This document shows positions 25,002-34,318 of a stretch of 64,000 bases of DNA, in pieces. Numbering within the stretch: position 1 is the stretch's first letter; every line of letters starts with the position of its first letter. A program made the translations under genes and the position numbers. The notes beneath the pieces were generated by a model. That model was not told where the DNA came from. It searched no databases and worked only from the letters and a program-made list of their open reading frames with translations. Source of the DNA: Sphingomonas sp. 7/4-4 (GTDB lineage: Bacteria; Pseudomonadota; Alphaproteobacteria; Sphingomonadales; Sphingomonadaceae); contig NZ_CP115960.1 of NCBI RefSeq assembly GCF_027941955.1, positions 3,550,501-3,614,500 of the forward strand, written 5' to 3'.

Positions 25002-25799
25002 GTGAATCATACCATGGACGCGATCGTCGCTGCCGGCGCACTCGGCAGTCTGTGCGCCGGGATGGCGACCGGGCTGGGGGCGATTCCCGTGCTGTTCATG
25101 CGACGGCCGAGCGATCAGCAGCAGAATCTGCTGCTCGGCTTCGCGGCGGGAGTGATGCTGGCGGCGAGCTTCTTCTCGTTGATCCTTCCCGCGATCGAAG
25201 TGGCCCGGCAACAGGGCGCGAGCCAGGCGGGGGCTTCGATCACCGTCGTCGCCGCGGTGCTGCTCGGCGCGTTCGTCATCGCCAAATTGAACGACTGGGT
25301 GCCGCCGCTCGACAAGCTCGGGCTGGGGCCGCCGGGCATCGCCGCCAGCACCTCGGTGCGGCGGATCTGGCTGTTCGTCGCGGCAGTGACGCTGCACAAT
25401 TTCCCCGAGGGCATGGCCGTGGGGGTGAGCTTCGGCGGCGGCGATTTCGATGCGGGCCGGGTGACCGCTTTGGGCATCGGACTGCAGAACATCCCGGAGG
25501 GGCTGGCGGTTGCGGTCGCGCTGACCTCTATCGGCTATGCGCGGATGCCGGCGGCGCTGATCGCGGCGGGGTCGGGACTGGTCGAGCCGGTGGCGGGACT
25601 GATCGGGGTGAGCATCGTCGCGGTCGCGCAAGCCTTCCTGCCCTGGGGGCTGGGGCTCGCGGCGGGGGCGATGATCTATGTCGTCGCATCCGACATCATC
25701 CCCGACGCGCATGCGCGGATCAACGGCGGCGGCAAGGTCAGCACCGGGCTGATGATCGGGCTGGCGGCGATGATGTTTCTCGATACGACGTTCGGCTAG
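25002..25799 (+). CDS. ZIP-family metal transporter
   Basis: The 265-residue protein has eight predicted helices. The two metal-binding helices carry the family signatures HNFPEGMAVGVSFGGG and LQNIPEGLAVAVAL. Such proteins import zinc, iron or manganese; the metal cannot be told from sequence. Many bacterial relatives are annotated ZupT/GufA-like. It is a single gene behind the repeat block. Confidence 0.92.
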   Translation: MNHTMDAIVAAGALGSLCAGMATGLGAIPVLFMRRPSDQQQNLLLGFAAGVMLAASFFSLILPAIEVARQQGASQAGASITVVAAVLLGAFVIAKLNDWVPPLDKLGLGPPGIAASTSVRRIWLFVAAVTLHNFPEGMAVGVSFGGGDFDAGRVTALGIGLQNIPEGLAVAVALTSIGYARMPAALIAAGSGLVEPVAGLIGVSIVAVAQAFLPWGLGLAAGAMIYVVASDIIPDAHARINGGGKVSTGLMIGLAAMMFLDTTFG

Positions 25800-26011
25800 G
25801 TGCGCGCGGTGGTTACTGGGCCGCTAGCTTCGATTGTTTTGAGACCATGAAGCCAAGTATTTGATTTCATTGGTACCGCGTCTTGAGTGGCTTTGGCCTG
25901 TACGTCGCCGCAAGTCGGTTCTGTCCTATCTTTGTGTGTTCCGCTGTGGGACATTCCTGCTCGACTCGCGGAATTGCCAGGGGCGGCAGCCGTGCGTTTT
26001 GGGGGACGTGC

Positions 26012-27637
26012 ATGCGGCAAACCACCTTATCCGTGGCGCTCGAGGTAAAACCCGAGAGCTATGATCATTTGTCGTCGCTGCTCGACAAGCTGCGCGCGAA
26101 GCGCAGCACCAATCCGTCCGGGGGCGAAGGGCCGTTCGCCGATTTCCTGACGCGGGTGCCGGCGCTCCACTTCATGTCGCTGAGCGTGTTTCCCGGCTTC
26201 GATTACGATCCGCTGTTCGTGATCGAGGCCAATTTCGACGGGCCGGCCGGCCCGTTCTGGGCGCAGCTGGAATCGGCGATCGGGCCGGACCTGCGCGCGA
26301 TGCTGCGCTGCTGCAAATGCCCGCTCGACAGTGACGGGCCGCTGTTCACGTCGATCACCGGCCCCGATGCCCGCGCGCCGATCGCCCCCTATCTCGAGCG
26401 CCGATCGCTGAAGCCGACGGTGTTCCATCACGGCAATCGCGGGATGACGCGCGACCGCATCCTCGCCGAGCATACATTGTTCGAGGCGACCCGAGTCGAG
26501 CTGCGCTCCGCCAATGCCGACGGGCCGAACCCCTATCGCGTGCTCAGCCCGGCGCAGATCCATGCGAAGCTGCGCGGCACGTTGCTCCCGGATTTCGCCT
26601 GGCTCGGCCAGCCCGCGCCGGCGCGCATCCCGCTCGCCGAGAATATCGGCGATTGGGTGCGGCTGATCGTCTTCATCGTCGCGGCGGTGTTCGTGCTGTC
26701 GGTGCCCGGGCTGTTCCTCAACCTCGCCATGCCGTGGGATCGCTATCTGATCCTGCTAGCGGTGGTGTTCGTCGGCATCGCGCTGATGCTCAAGCAGATC
26801 GGCGGCGCGCTGCCCGGAACCGAGGTCGCGAGCAGGTTCAGCTTCATCAAACTCTTCCTCGGCCAGCTGATCCCGCTCGTCTTGTTCGTACTCGGCTATC
26901 TGGTGGTCGCAGTGGCGATCGGAACGCCGCTGTCGATGCTGCTCACGGCGCGCAACTTCGATGCGGCATGGCACGGGATGATCAGCTGGCTGCTCTGGGG
27001 GCTGGCGAGCGCGCCGGTGACGGTGGCGATCATCGTGCTGTGGCTGCGGGTGCTCGAGCGGCGCGACGCTTCGCAGGACGCACCGCTCGTCGATCCCAAG
27101 ATGCTGCGCGAAATGGCGCGGCGCGAGGACTGGATCCCGCAGAACCACATGGGATCTCTGGTGTCGATCAAGCCCGGCGCCCTGCGCATGATCCTGATCC
27201 GTGCGGGGCACCGCGGGCTTGGGCTGGTGCTGCGGATCCAGGCGCGGAGCGGCTATCTCGGCTCGATGCGCACGATCCATTTCGCGCATTGGGCGATGGT
27301 CAACAACAAGTCGCGCCTCATGTTCTTCTCGAACTTCGACCAGACCTGGGAGAGTTATCTCGACGATTTCATCGAGAAGGCACATGCCGGGCTGACCCTG
27401 GCGTGGTGCTGCGGCGTGGGCTTTCCGCCGACCCGGTTCCTCGTCAAGGACGGCGCGAGCCATGGCCGCCAGTTCAAGGAATGGGCGCGCCATTCGATGA
27501 CGGTCAGCCGCTTCTGGTACTCGGCGTACAAGGACCTCACCGCCGAGCAGATCGAGCGGAATTTCCGCATCGCCATCGGGCTCCGTAAGCCAGCACTCTC
27601 GGACAAGGACGCCGCTTTGTGGATCAACGACCTGTGA
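26012..27637 (+). CDS. Membrane protein with two related soluble domains, unknown function
   Basis: A 541-residue protein of unknown function. An N-terminal soluble domain (residues 1-205) contains ALHFMSLSVFPG, DPLFVIEANFDGPAGPFW and LRAMLRCCKCP. Four membrane helices follow at about 216-236, 245-264, 282-310 and 322-349. The C-terminal soluble domain (355-541) contains RTIHFAHWAMV, LMFFSNFDQTWESYLDDFIEKA and FWYSAYKDLTAEQIERN. The hxxF, 'xNFDxxWxxxL' pattern occurs in both soluble parts, suggesting an internal duplication, possibly of a ferredoxin-like alpha/beta fold. Start at 26012 has GGGGGACG upstream. It heads a cluster with a DyP peroxidase (55 bp downstream) and a P450. Confidence 0.72.
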   Translation: MRQTTLSVALEVKPESYDHLSSLLDKLRAKRSTNPSGGEGPFADFLTRVPALHFMSLSVFPGFDYDPLFVIEANFDGPAGPFWAQLESAIGPDLRAMLRCCKCPLDSDGPLFTSITGPDARAPIAPYLERRSLKPTVFHHGNRGMTRDRILAEHTLFEATRVELRSANADGPNPYRVLSPAQIHAKLRGTLLPDFAWLGQPAPARIPLAENIGDWVRLIVFIVAAVFVLSVPGLFLNLAMPWDRYLILLAVVFVGIALMLKQIGGALPGTEVASRFSFIKLFLGQLIPLVLFVLGYLVVAVAIGTPLSMLLTARNFDAAWHGMISWLLWGLASAPVTVAIIVLWLRVLERRDASQDAPLVDPKMLREMARREDWIPQNHMGSLVSIKPGALRMILIRAGHRGLGLVLRIQARSGYLGSMRTIHFAHWAMVNNKSRLMFFSNFDQTWESYLDDFIEKAHAGLTLAWCCGVGFPPTRFLVKDGASHGRQFKEWARHSMTVSRFWYSAYKDLTAEQIERNFRIAIGLRKPALSDKDAALWINDL

Positions 27638-27692
27638 GCGCCGTGCCGCAAAGGGCCCGCCGAGCTGGCGGCTCGCTCCCCCGCACGACAAG

Positions 27693-29234
27693 ATGACCCA
27701 GGGCATGGCGGTGAGCGGGTTCGCGTCGCTGCCGACCGGCCGCGCATTGTTCCTGAAATTCGACTGGAAGGGCGTGACGAAGAAGAAGGGCGGCGCGTGG
27801 CTGCAGGCGCTGCACGAAGTGGCGCCGATCAGCGATGCCGACGGGCGCGAGGCGCGCTCGGCCGGGCTGGGCCTCACCTGGGAAGGAATGCGCAAGATGG
27901 GGCTGTCCCCCAATGCGCTCGCCTCGTTCGACCGGCCGTTCAAGGAAGGCATGTTCCAGGAGGACCGGCTGCGGCGGCTCGGCGACCGGCGCGAGGACAA
28001 ATGGCTCGAGACGGTGATCCCCGGCGGGCCGAAATGGAGCGGCAACACCCCGCTCGACGATGCCGCGGTCGATGACGAGGCACGGGCGTTCGACGACGAG
28101 GAGAATGTGGCCGAGGCGCGCATCACCACGCCGATCACCGTGCATGCGCTGCTCCTCCTTTACGAGAAGGACGAGGAGACCGCCGAGGCCTGGTGCAAGA
28201 CGGTGGGCGATGCGCTGGCGCCGTTCGACGTGAAGATCGTCCATGGCCTGCCGCTCGATCTGCGCCCCGACGAGCGCGGGATCGCGCGCGAGCATTTCGG
28301 CTTCGCCGACGGCATCTCGCAGCCCGCGCCGTTCGAGCCGGGCACGGTGATCGTGAAAAGCGGGGCGGACTATCCCCAGGACCCGTGGAACGGCGTGCCG
28401 CTCGGCGAAGTGCTGATGGGGCACGAGAACGGCCATCACGAGATCGCGCTCGGGCCGGTGGTGGTCGATTCGGAGGAGGGCCGCGCCGCCGGGCTGCCGG
28501 CGCATCCGCGCGGCGAGGGCTTTCTCGATCTCGGGCTCGACGGCAGCTATATGGTGGTGCGCGAACTCAAGCAGGACGTCACCCAATTCTGGGAGTCGAT
28601 GCACGCGGGGGCCGAGCGGATCAACCAGCGCGATCCCCACCATAAAGGCCATATCGACGCCGAGTGGATCGCCAGCCGCGTGATCGGCCGTGACCTCAAC
28701 GGCAATCTGCTGTGTCCGGTGAGCCCCACCGGCGTGCTCCCGGTCGACAAATACAATCAGCCGGACAACGACTTCCTGTTCTACGATCGCGATCGGCTCG
28801 GCCATGGTTGCCCGCTGGGGAGCCATGTCCGCCGCGGCAATCCGCGCGACGGGCTGGCGCCCAAGCCGAGCGACAAGCAGACCCTGCTCGACGCGTCGAA
28901 CAACCATCGCATCCTGCGGCGCGGGCGCAAATACGGGCCGACGATCGCGGATCCGATGAAGGACGACGGCGCGGATCGGGGGCTGCTGTTCATCTGCCTC
29001 AACACCGACATCACCCGCCAGTTCGAGTTCGTCCAGCAGACCTGGATGCTCAACCAGAACTTCGCCTTCCTGTATGACGAGGCCGATCCGCTGCTCGGGC
29101 CCAAGGGGATGCTGACCATTCCCCAGGAGCCGCTGCGGCGGATCATCGAAGTCGACTCGTTCGTGAAGATGGCGGGCGGCGAATATTTCTTCCTGCCGAG
29201 CATGCCGGCGCTTCGCTATCTGGCTTCGCTATGA
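27693..29234 (+). CDS. DyP-type heme peroxidase
   Basis: Dye-decolorizing-type peroxidases are heme enzymes that use hydrogen peroxide. This 513-residue protein carries the family motif GFADG (Gly203-Gly207, catalytic Asp206 in HFGFADGISQP), a likely proximal heme ligand His378 in LGSHVRRGNPRD, and the distal-side Arg442 in NTDITRQFEF. It has no signal peptide or Tat motif. It is long compared with class A/B enzymes and fits the larger classes. The ATG at 27693 is the first good in-frame start. Its stop overlaps the P450 start as ATGA, so the two are translationally coupled. Confidence 0.93.
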   Translation: MTQGMAVSGFASLPTGRALFLKFDWKGVTKKKGGAWLQALHEVAPISDADGREARSAGLGLTWEGMRKMGLSPNALASFDRPFKEGMFQEDRLRRLGDRREDKWLETVIPGGPKWSGNTPLDDAAVDDEARAFDDEENVAEARITTPITVHALLLLYEKDEETAEAWCKTVGDALAPFDVKIVHGLPLDLRPDERGIAREHFGFADGISQPAPFEPGTVIVKSGADYPQDPWNGVPLGEVLMGHENGHHEIALGPVVVDSEEGRAAGLPAHPRGEGFLDLGLDGSYMVVRELKQDVTQFWESMHAGAERINQRDPHHKGHIDAEWIASRVIGRDLNGNLLCPVSPTGVLPVDKYNQPDNDFLFYDRDRLGHGCPLGSHVRRGNPRDGLAPKPSDKQTLLDASNNHRILRRGRKYGPTIADPMKDDGADRGLLFICLNTDITRQFEFVQQTWMLNQNFAFLYDEADPLLGPKGMLTIPQEPLRRIIEVDSFVKMAGGEYFFLPSMPALRYLASL

Positions 29235-30466
29235 ACGCGCTCACATCCCGCGACGTGCTCCGCCCGGGCCCCAAGGGGTTCAAGGCCTTCGCGCAGCGCA
29301 TGGTGCTTGCGTTGATGCCGCACTTCTTCACCTTCCTGCGACGCTGGAAGCCGGTGATGAAGCTGGGCAACAACTATCTCACCTCGCGCTACGACGATGT
29401 CCGCGAGGTGTTCGCCACCGATCCGGCGTTCGGCGTGATCTACAAGCCGCATCTCGACGTGATCATGGGCGATCAGCCCTTCTTCCTCGGCATGGCCGAT
29501 ACCGACCAGTATCGCCACGACACCGATGCGATGCGCAAGGTGGTGCGGCCCGACGATCTGCCGAAGCTCGCGGCGCAGACCGAGGCGCAGGCCGCGCAGA
29601 TCGTCGCGCAGGCCGGCGGCAAGATCGACGTGGTCGATACGCTGGTGCGGCGCGTGACCTTCACGATGCTGGGCGATTATCTGGGCGTACCCGATCCGCC
29701 CGGCGGCGACCTGCGCGTCTGGGGAACGCGGCTGTTCGAATTCCAGTTCGTCGATCAGGGCAACGATGTCGAGCTGCGCAAGGAGGTCGACCAGATCGCC
29801 CCGGCGCTGCGCCTCCACATCCAGAACGAAATCGCGCGCCGCCGAATCGATCCGGGCAAGGACGACGTGCTGTCGCGCTGCCTGGCGCTGCAGGCGAAGG
29901 GCGACGCAGCCTATTCCGATGATTTCATTCGCACCTCGCTGATGGGATTCATCGTCGGCGGGCCGCCGCAGCCGCCGATGGTGGTGCCGCAGGCGATGGA
30001 GCAATTGCTCCGCCGGCCCAAGGTGCTGGCCGAGGCGCAGGCCGCGGCGCGGGCCGACGATGACGATCGCTTGCGCCGGTATGTACTGGAAGCAATGCGC
30101 TTCGATCCGCTTGCGCCGGGCCTGCCGCGCGTGGCGCTGACCGACTGGACGCTCGGCAAGGGCACGTCGCACGCGGCGACGATCCCCGCCGGCGCGCAGG
30201 TGCTCGCCGCCTTCGCCTCGGCGATGATGGATCCGCGCCGCGTCGCCAACCCGAGGGTGTTCGACCCCAACCGGCCGACGAGCGATTACATGCATTTCGG
30301 CTTCGGGCTGCACGAATGCTTCGGACGGCACATCAATCAGGCGACACTGCACCTGATGCTCAAGCCGCTGCTCAAACAGCCCAATCTGCGGCGCGCGCCG
30401 GGGCGGGAGGGCAAATTGAGCAAGAACGGCCCGTTCGCCGAGCGGCTGGTGGTCACCTACGGCTAG
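29231..30466 (+). CDS. Cytochrome P450 with atypical I-helix
   Basis: A 411-residue P450. The heme-thiolate Cys363 lies in HFGFGLHECFGRHIN, and the ExxR motif is EAMR (about residue 288). At the I-helix, where monooxygenases have the acid-alcohol pair (A/G-G-x-D/E-T), this protein reads FIVGGPPQPPMVV, with no acid or threonine and three prolines. That argues against ordinary NAD(P)H/O2 chemistry and fits peroxide- or peroxidase-like use, but this is inference. Start ATG overlaps the DyP stop codon by four bases; no dedicated ferredoxin or reductase is in the cluster. Confidence 0.93.
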   Translation: MNALTSRDVLRPGPKGFKAFAQRMVLALMPHFFTFLRRWKPVMKLGNNYLTSRYDDVREVFATDPAFGVIYKPHLDVIMGDQPFFLGMADTDQYRHDTDAMRKVVRPDDLPKLAAQTEAQAAQIVAQAGGKIDVVDTLVRRVTFTMLGDYLGVPDPPGGDLRVWGTRLFEFQFVDQGNDVELRKEVDQIAPALRLHIQNEIARRRIDPGKDDVLSRCLALQAKGDAAYSDDFIRTSLMGFIVGGPPQPPMVVPQAMEQLLRRPKVLAEAQAAARADDDDRLRRYVLEAMRFDPLAPGLPRVALTDWTLGKGTSHAATIPAGAQVLAAFASAMMDPRRVANPRVFDPNRPTSDYMHFGFGLHECFGRHINQATLHLMLKPLLKQPNLRRAPGREGKLSKNGPFAERLVVTYG

Positions 30467-30568
30467 CGCGAACGGGAAGCTCTCAGCCTGTATGCCCATT
30501 GGCCGCTCTCATGGGGCCGTGCTTTATCCCGGCTTTCCGCGCGAGGCCGGCTGCGCTAGCGGAGAATC

Positions 30569-31461
30569 ATGGTTTCAACCGCATCGCTGATCGCCGGGAT
30601 CGAACTCGGCGGCACCAAATGCATCGCATTGCTCGGCACCGGCCCGGGCGACGTGCGGGCGCAGCAAGTGATACCGACCATTGACCCGGCGGCGACGCTG
30701 GCGGCGATCGAAGCGGTGCTCGACGGCTGGACATTCAACGCGATCGGCGTGGCGAGCTTTGGTCCGCTCCAGCTTGACACCGGTGCACCGGACTATGGCG
30801 CGGTCACCGCGACGACCAAGCCGGGCTGGTCGGGCACCGATCTCGTGCGGCGTCTGGAACTCCGTTATGGCAAGCCGATCGGCTTCCAGACCGACGTCAA
30901 CGGTGCTGCGCTGGCCGAAGGACGCTGGGGCGCAGCGCAGGGAATGGCGACGCATGCCTATCTCACCATCGGCACGGGCGTCGGCGTCGGCCTGGTAGCC
31001 GGCGGCCGGCCGGTGCAGGGCGTGGCGCATGGCGAGGCGGGCCATATGCGCGTGCCGCGCGCGCCGGGCGACACTTATGCCGGCTGGTGCCGCTTCCATG
31101 GCGATTGCGTCGAAGGGCTGATCTCGGGCCCCGCACTCGCCGAGCGCTTCGGCTGCCCGGGCAAGGAATTGCCGCATGACGGGCCCGAATGGGATTTGTT
31201 CGTCCATGACCTAAGCGGGCTGCTCCACAATCTCGTCACGGTCGCCGCGCCCGAGCGGATCGCGATTGGTGGCGGGGTGATCGCGGCGCGCGAGCATCTC
31301 TTCCCGCGGCTGCGCGTGCGGCTGGCGGAGAGTCTCGGCGGCTATGGCTCGCTTGTCGGCTATGCCGGGGAGCTGGACGAGAGGTTGGCCCGCCGGGGCT
31401 CGGGGCGATGGCGGGCCCGCTCGGCGCGCTGGCGGTTGGTTTGAATGCCGTCGGCGCCTGA
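30569..31461 (+). CDS. ROK-family sugar kinase, fructokinase-like (frameshifted)
   Basis: ROK kinases phosphorylate hexoses. The ATP-binding ELGGTKCIALLG is at the start, the sugar-binding EAGHMRVPR follows, and the zinc-binding signature WCRFHGDCVEGLISGPAL resembles bacterial fructokinases. The frame breaks at four G (31395-31398). One added base gives GLGAMAGPLGALAVGLNAV and a stop at 31461, making about 297 residues, typical for the family. It is preceded by GGAGAATC and probably stands alone. Confidence 0.87.
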
Positions 31462-31479
31462 GCCCGCCATCCGGGAGCG

Positions 31480-32460
31480 TTATTTCAGCGGCAGAAACAG
31501 CTCCACCGCGACTTCATGCGCCGGCATCCCCGGGATGAGCGAGAGCCGGCGCCGGCAATAGATCGGGAAATCGCGCGCTTCCTCGCCGCTGGCCGGAAGC
31601 CATTCGCGATAGAGGTAGAGCGCGGCGGGCTCGAGATTATGGGTATTGCCGGGATAGCGCAGCACCGCGCAGCGTCCGCCGGGGATCACGCCGGCTTTCA
31701 TTTGCGCGTCGTCGTCCGCGACCGGCTGGTCGGTACCCACGCACAGGTCCATGCTGTAATCGGCCGGATTTGCGGGAGACCTCTCGGAACGGAAGATAGA
31801 GTAGGTCGCGCTCGTCTCCGGCGACAGGCCGGCAGCCTTGCGCCAGGCGATGAACCGCTGGATGGTGTCGTCGAGCGTCGCCCGGTCACCCCGGTGCTCC
31901 ATGATCGCCACCGGCGTCGGGGGTACGTCGCGGATCTCCACGTCGTCGTCGGTAAAGATAATCTGCATGAGCTTGCTCCTCGCATTGTCGAGAGGCCCGA
32001 AGGCCGCAAGCCACGGCACCCAATCGGGTGATTTCCGGAAGGATGAAGGCGATTGCCCGAGCCGTTGCCGAAAGGCGCGGGCAAAGGCATCCGGTGCTTC
32101 GTAACCGGCGTCCATCGCTATGTCCGTGACGCTTTCGGCATCCATGTCCGCCAGCCGATGCGAAGCGCGCTTCATACGGGCAAGCTGGACATAGCGATGC
32201 ACGGACAATTCGAAGGTAGCCCTGAACTGCCGGTGGAAATGGAACTTCGAGAAGGCGGCAATGCGGCTCACCGTCTCGAGGTCCAGATCCTCGTCGAGAT
32301 GCTGGTCGATATAGTCCAGCACCCGCTGCATCCGTGCTTGATAGTTTTGAAGCGCCGCCTTCACCGTCTCTTCCTCCGTGGCGGCACCAGCTAGTCGCTC
32401 ATCGCCATGACGCGCTCGACCGATCTTGCGGTTTGGGACGGGATCGGCGGAAACTTTCAA
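31480..32460 (-). CDS. AraC-family regulator with GyrI-like effector domain
   Basis: The 326-residue protein combines an N-terminal AraC double helix-turn-helix (about residues 45-145; DYIDQHLDEDLDLETVSRIAAFSKFHFHRQF and AMDAGYEAPDAFARAFRQRLG) with a C-terminal GyrI/SOUL-like domain (VEIRDVPPTPVAIMEHRGD onward), as in Rob/SbmC-type regulators that bind small molecules. The start is uncertain: the first 30 residues look unconserved, so an internal start nearer MQRVLDYIDQHL is possible. Confidence 0.87.
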   Translation of the reverse strand: MKVSADPVPNRKIGRARHGDERLAGAATEEETVKAALQNYQARMQRVLDYIDQHLDEDLDLETVSRIAAFSKFHFHRQFRATFELSVHRYVQLARMKRASHRLADMDAESVTDIAMDAGYEAPDAFARAFRQRLGQSPSSFRKSPDWVPWLAAFGPLDNARSKLMQIIFTDDDVEIRDVPPTPVAIMEHRGDRATLDDTIQRFIAWRKAAGLSPETSATYSIFRSERSPANPADYSMDLCVGTDQPVADDDAQMKAGVIPGGRCAVLRYPGNTHNLEPAALYLYREWLPASGEEARDFPIYCRRRLSLIPGMPAHEVAVELFLPLK

Positions 32461-32484
32461 TGACTGCCATCCGGCCGTTGTGCC

Positions 32485-33108
32485 TCAGATCACGTCCATG
32501 TCGGTCTTGTAATGATGCCAGGCGAAGATCGCCGCGGCGCCGCGGTGCGGGCTCCACGGGGCCGACCATTCGCGCAGCATCTTCTCCGACGGGCGCTCGG
32601 GATGGCCGAGGATGCGGCCGATCTCGATCTGCACCGCGAGATCGCCGGCCGGCCAGATGTCCGGCCGCCCCTCGGCGAACAGCAGGTAGATTTCGGCGGA
32701 CCAGCGCCCGATGCCCTTGATCCGGGTGAGCGCGGCGATCGCTTCCTCGTCGTCCGCGGGCAGATCGGCGAAATCGAGCCGGCCGCTCGTCACTTCCTCG
32801 GCGAGGCTGCGGGCGTAGCTCACTTTCTGGCGCGAGAGGCCGGCGGCGCGCAACGTCTCGTCCGAGGCGCTCGCCACCGTGGCCGGATCGGTGAGATCGC
32901 CGAGCGCGGCCGCAAGCTTGTTCCAGATCGATTGCGCCGCGGCGACGCTGACCTGCTGGCCGATGATCGTGCGCAGCAGGGTCTCGTAACCGCGATCACG
33001 CAGCCGCGGGGCGGGATAGCCGGCACGCGCCAGCGCCGTGGCGAAAGCGGGCTCGACCTTGGCGAGCGCGTCGATCGAGCTTTTGATCTGGGTTTCGCTC
33101 AGGCCCAT
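32485..33108 (-). CDS. DNA-3-methyladenine glycosylase II (AlkA-like)
   Basis: A 207-residue base-excision repair enzyme of the HhH-GPD superfamily. [19 protein letters not shown] forms the first helices, [16 protein letters not shown] is the helix-hairpin-helix, and GDLAVQ carries the catalytic Asp. Start at 33108 chosen because AAGGA lies eight bases upstream of that ATG; other in-frame ATGs at 33117 and 33144 lack this spacing. It lies 24 bp upstream of the AraC/GyrI regulator and on the same strand, so the two may be co-expressed. Confidence 0.9.
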   Translation of the reverse strand: MGLSETQIKSSIDALAKVEPAFATALARAGYPAPRLRDRGYETLLRTIIGQQVSVAAAQSIWNKLAAALGDLTDPATVASASDETLRAAGLSRQKVSYARSLAEEVTSGRLDFADLPADDEEAIAALTRIKGIGRWSAEIYLLFAEGRPDIWPAGDLAVQIEIGRILGHPERPSEKMLREWSAPWSPHRGAAAIFAWHHYKTDMDVI

Positions 33109-33170
33109 GGCCGGCATCCTTGAAACGAGGGGCTTCGGCGGCATGGACGGGACCGACCAAGGAGAATTGC

Positions 33171-33487
33171 ATGCCCAAGCTTATCGTCGTCACCAGGGAA
33201 GGGAAGAACGCGAAGTCATGGGCGAAGCGGGCCTCAGCGTGATGGAAGTGATCCGCGACAACGGGTTCGACGAATTGCTCGCGATCTGCGGCGGCTGCTG
33301 CAGTTGCGCGACTTGCCATGTCCATGTCGACCCGGAATTTGCGGCCAAACTGCCGCCGATGAGCGAGGACGAGAACGATCTGCTCGACAGCTCGTCGGAT
33401 CGCGACGAACGCTCGCGGCTGTCGTGCCAGCTCCAGTTCACGCCCGCGCTGGACGGCCTGCGAGTGACGATCGCCGCCGAAGACTGA
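33171..33487 (+). CDS. 2Fe-2S ferredoxin (frameshifted near start)
   Basis: A plant/adrenodoxin-type ferredoxin carrying electrons between reductases and oxygenases or cluster-assembly enzymes. The iron-sulfur cysteines are seen in [16 protein letters not shown] and, near the end, RLSCQL. The strong AAGGAG before ATG 33171 supports [12 protein letters not shown]. Around 33203-33207 (GGGAAG) one G appears to be missing: adding it joins REGK to [16 protein letters not shown], giving about 105 residues. It is divergent from alkA. Confidence 0.87.
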
Positions 33488-33519
33488 GCCGCGGCGGCGA
33501 TTCGGGGCGGAACTGGGCT

Positions 33520-33575
33520 GTATCGACATTCAACCCATACTTCCCTCGCCCCCTATCAAGGGGAGAGGAGTTTTA
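33520..33575. repeat. Short dispersed repeat with inverted CCTCNCCCC ends
   Basis: TGTATCGACATTCAACCC followed by CCTCGCCCCCTATCAAGGGG and GAGAGGAG. The start resembles 24658-24675 (TATCGACATTAACC) and the pyrimidine block resembles the same region, so this is another copy of a dispersed intergenic motif between convergent genes. Confidence 0.5.
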
Positions 33576-33582
33576 GGCCGCC

Positions 33583-34302
33583 CTAGAGTCCGGCCACCTT
33601 CAGCATCGCCATCGGTGCGTCGCTGCTGGTCGGCGTGACCTTCCACGTCACGGTCTTGCCCGCGCCGCCGGCTTTCGCGCCGTCCTCGTTGTTCTGGCTG
33701 ACGATCTCGGCATCGGTGATCAAAGTGAAGGTGCCGTCGAGCCGGGCATTGCTGTCGGCATCCATCCCGCTCATGCCGCTCATTCCGCCGCCTTTATTCT
33801 CCTGCTTGGCGAACCCGGCCGCCTTGACGCGGACCATGTCCTTGCCGCGCAGCTCGATCGCGACGAACGGGAAGATCATCCCGGCATCCTGATTATAGGG
33901 GAAGACGAAGTTGTGCGTCAGCTTCCCCGTAATCTCGTAATCGACATAGAATATGCCGTCGCCGCGATATTCGACGCTGCGATACCCCGCCTCCTTGGCG
34001 ACCTTCACGGCGATGTCGCGATATTCGGCTTCCTTCTTAGCCTTCTCGGCCGCTTTTTCGGCGGCCTTCTTGGCGGGTTCGGGCGCGGCTCCCGTGTCGG
34101 TGCCATTGTCGGCGAGGCCGGCAGTCACGTCGCTCATCGCGCCGGTGATATCGAGCGCGACGATTTCACCCTTATAGGCATACGTGAAACTGCGATCGGC
34201 GTGGATCGTCAGCGTCGACTCGAACTTGCCGGGCAGGAACAGGCATGCGGCGAGCGCGAGCGGCACGAGCAGTGCGGCGGTGATCGCCTTCCAATGCTTC
34301 AT
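33583..34302 (-). CDS. Putative lipoprotein, unknown function
   Basis: The 239-residue product begins MKHWKAITAALLVPLALAAC with a lipobox (LAAC), so it should be lipidated at Cys20. A beta-rich start (FESTLTIHADRSFTYAYKGEIVALDI) is followed by an Ala/Lys/Glu-rich charged helix (KKAAEKAAEKAKKEAEY) and a second beta-rich region. No family recognised. GGGGAA before the ATG at 34302 supports the start. It lies 16 bp downstream of the TrmH-type methyltransferase gene on the same strand. Confidence 0.78.
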   Translation of the reverse strand: MKHWKAITAALLVPLALAACLFLPGKFESTLTIHADRSFTYAYKGEIVALDITGAMSDVTAGLADNGTDTGAAPEPAKKAAEKAAEKAKKEAEYRDIAVKVAKEAGYRSVEYRGDGIFYVDYEITGKLTHNFVFPYNQDAGMIFPFVAIELRGKDMVRVKAAGFAKQENKGGGMSGMSGMDADSNARLDGTFTLITDAEIVSQNNEDGAKAGGAGKTVTWKVTPTSSDAPMAMLKVAGL

Positions 34303-34318
34303 TCGAAATTCCCCGGAT

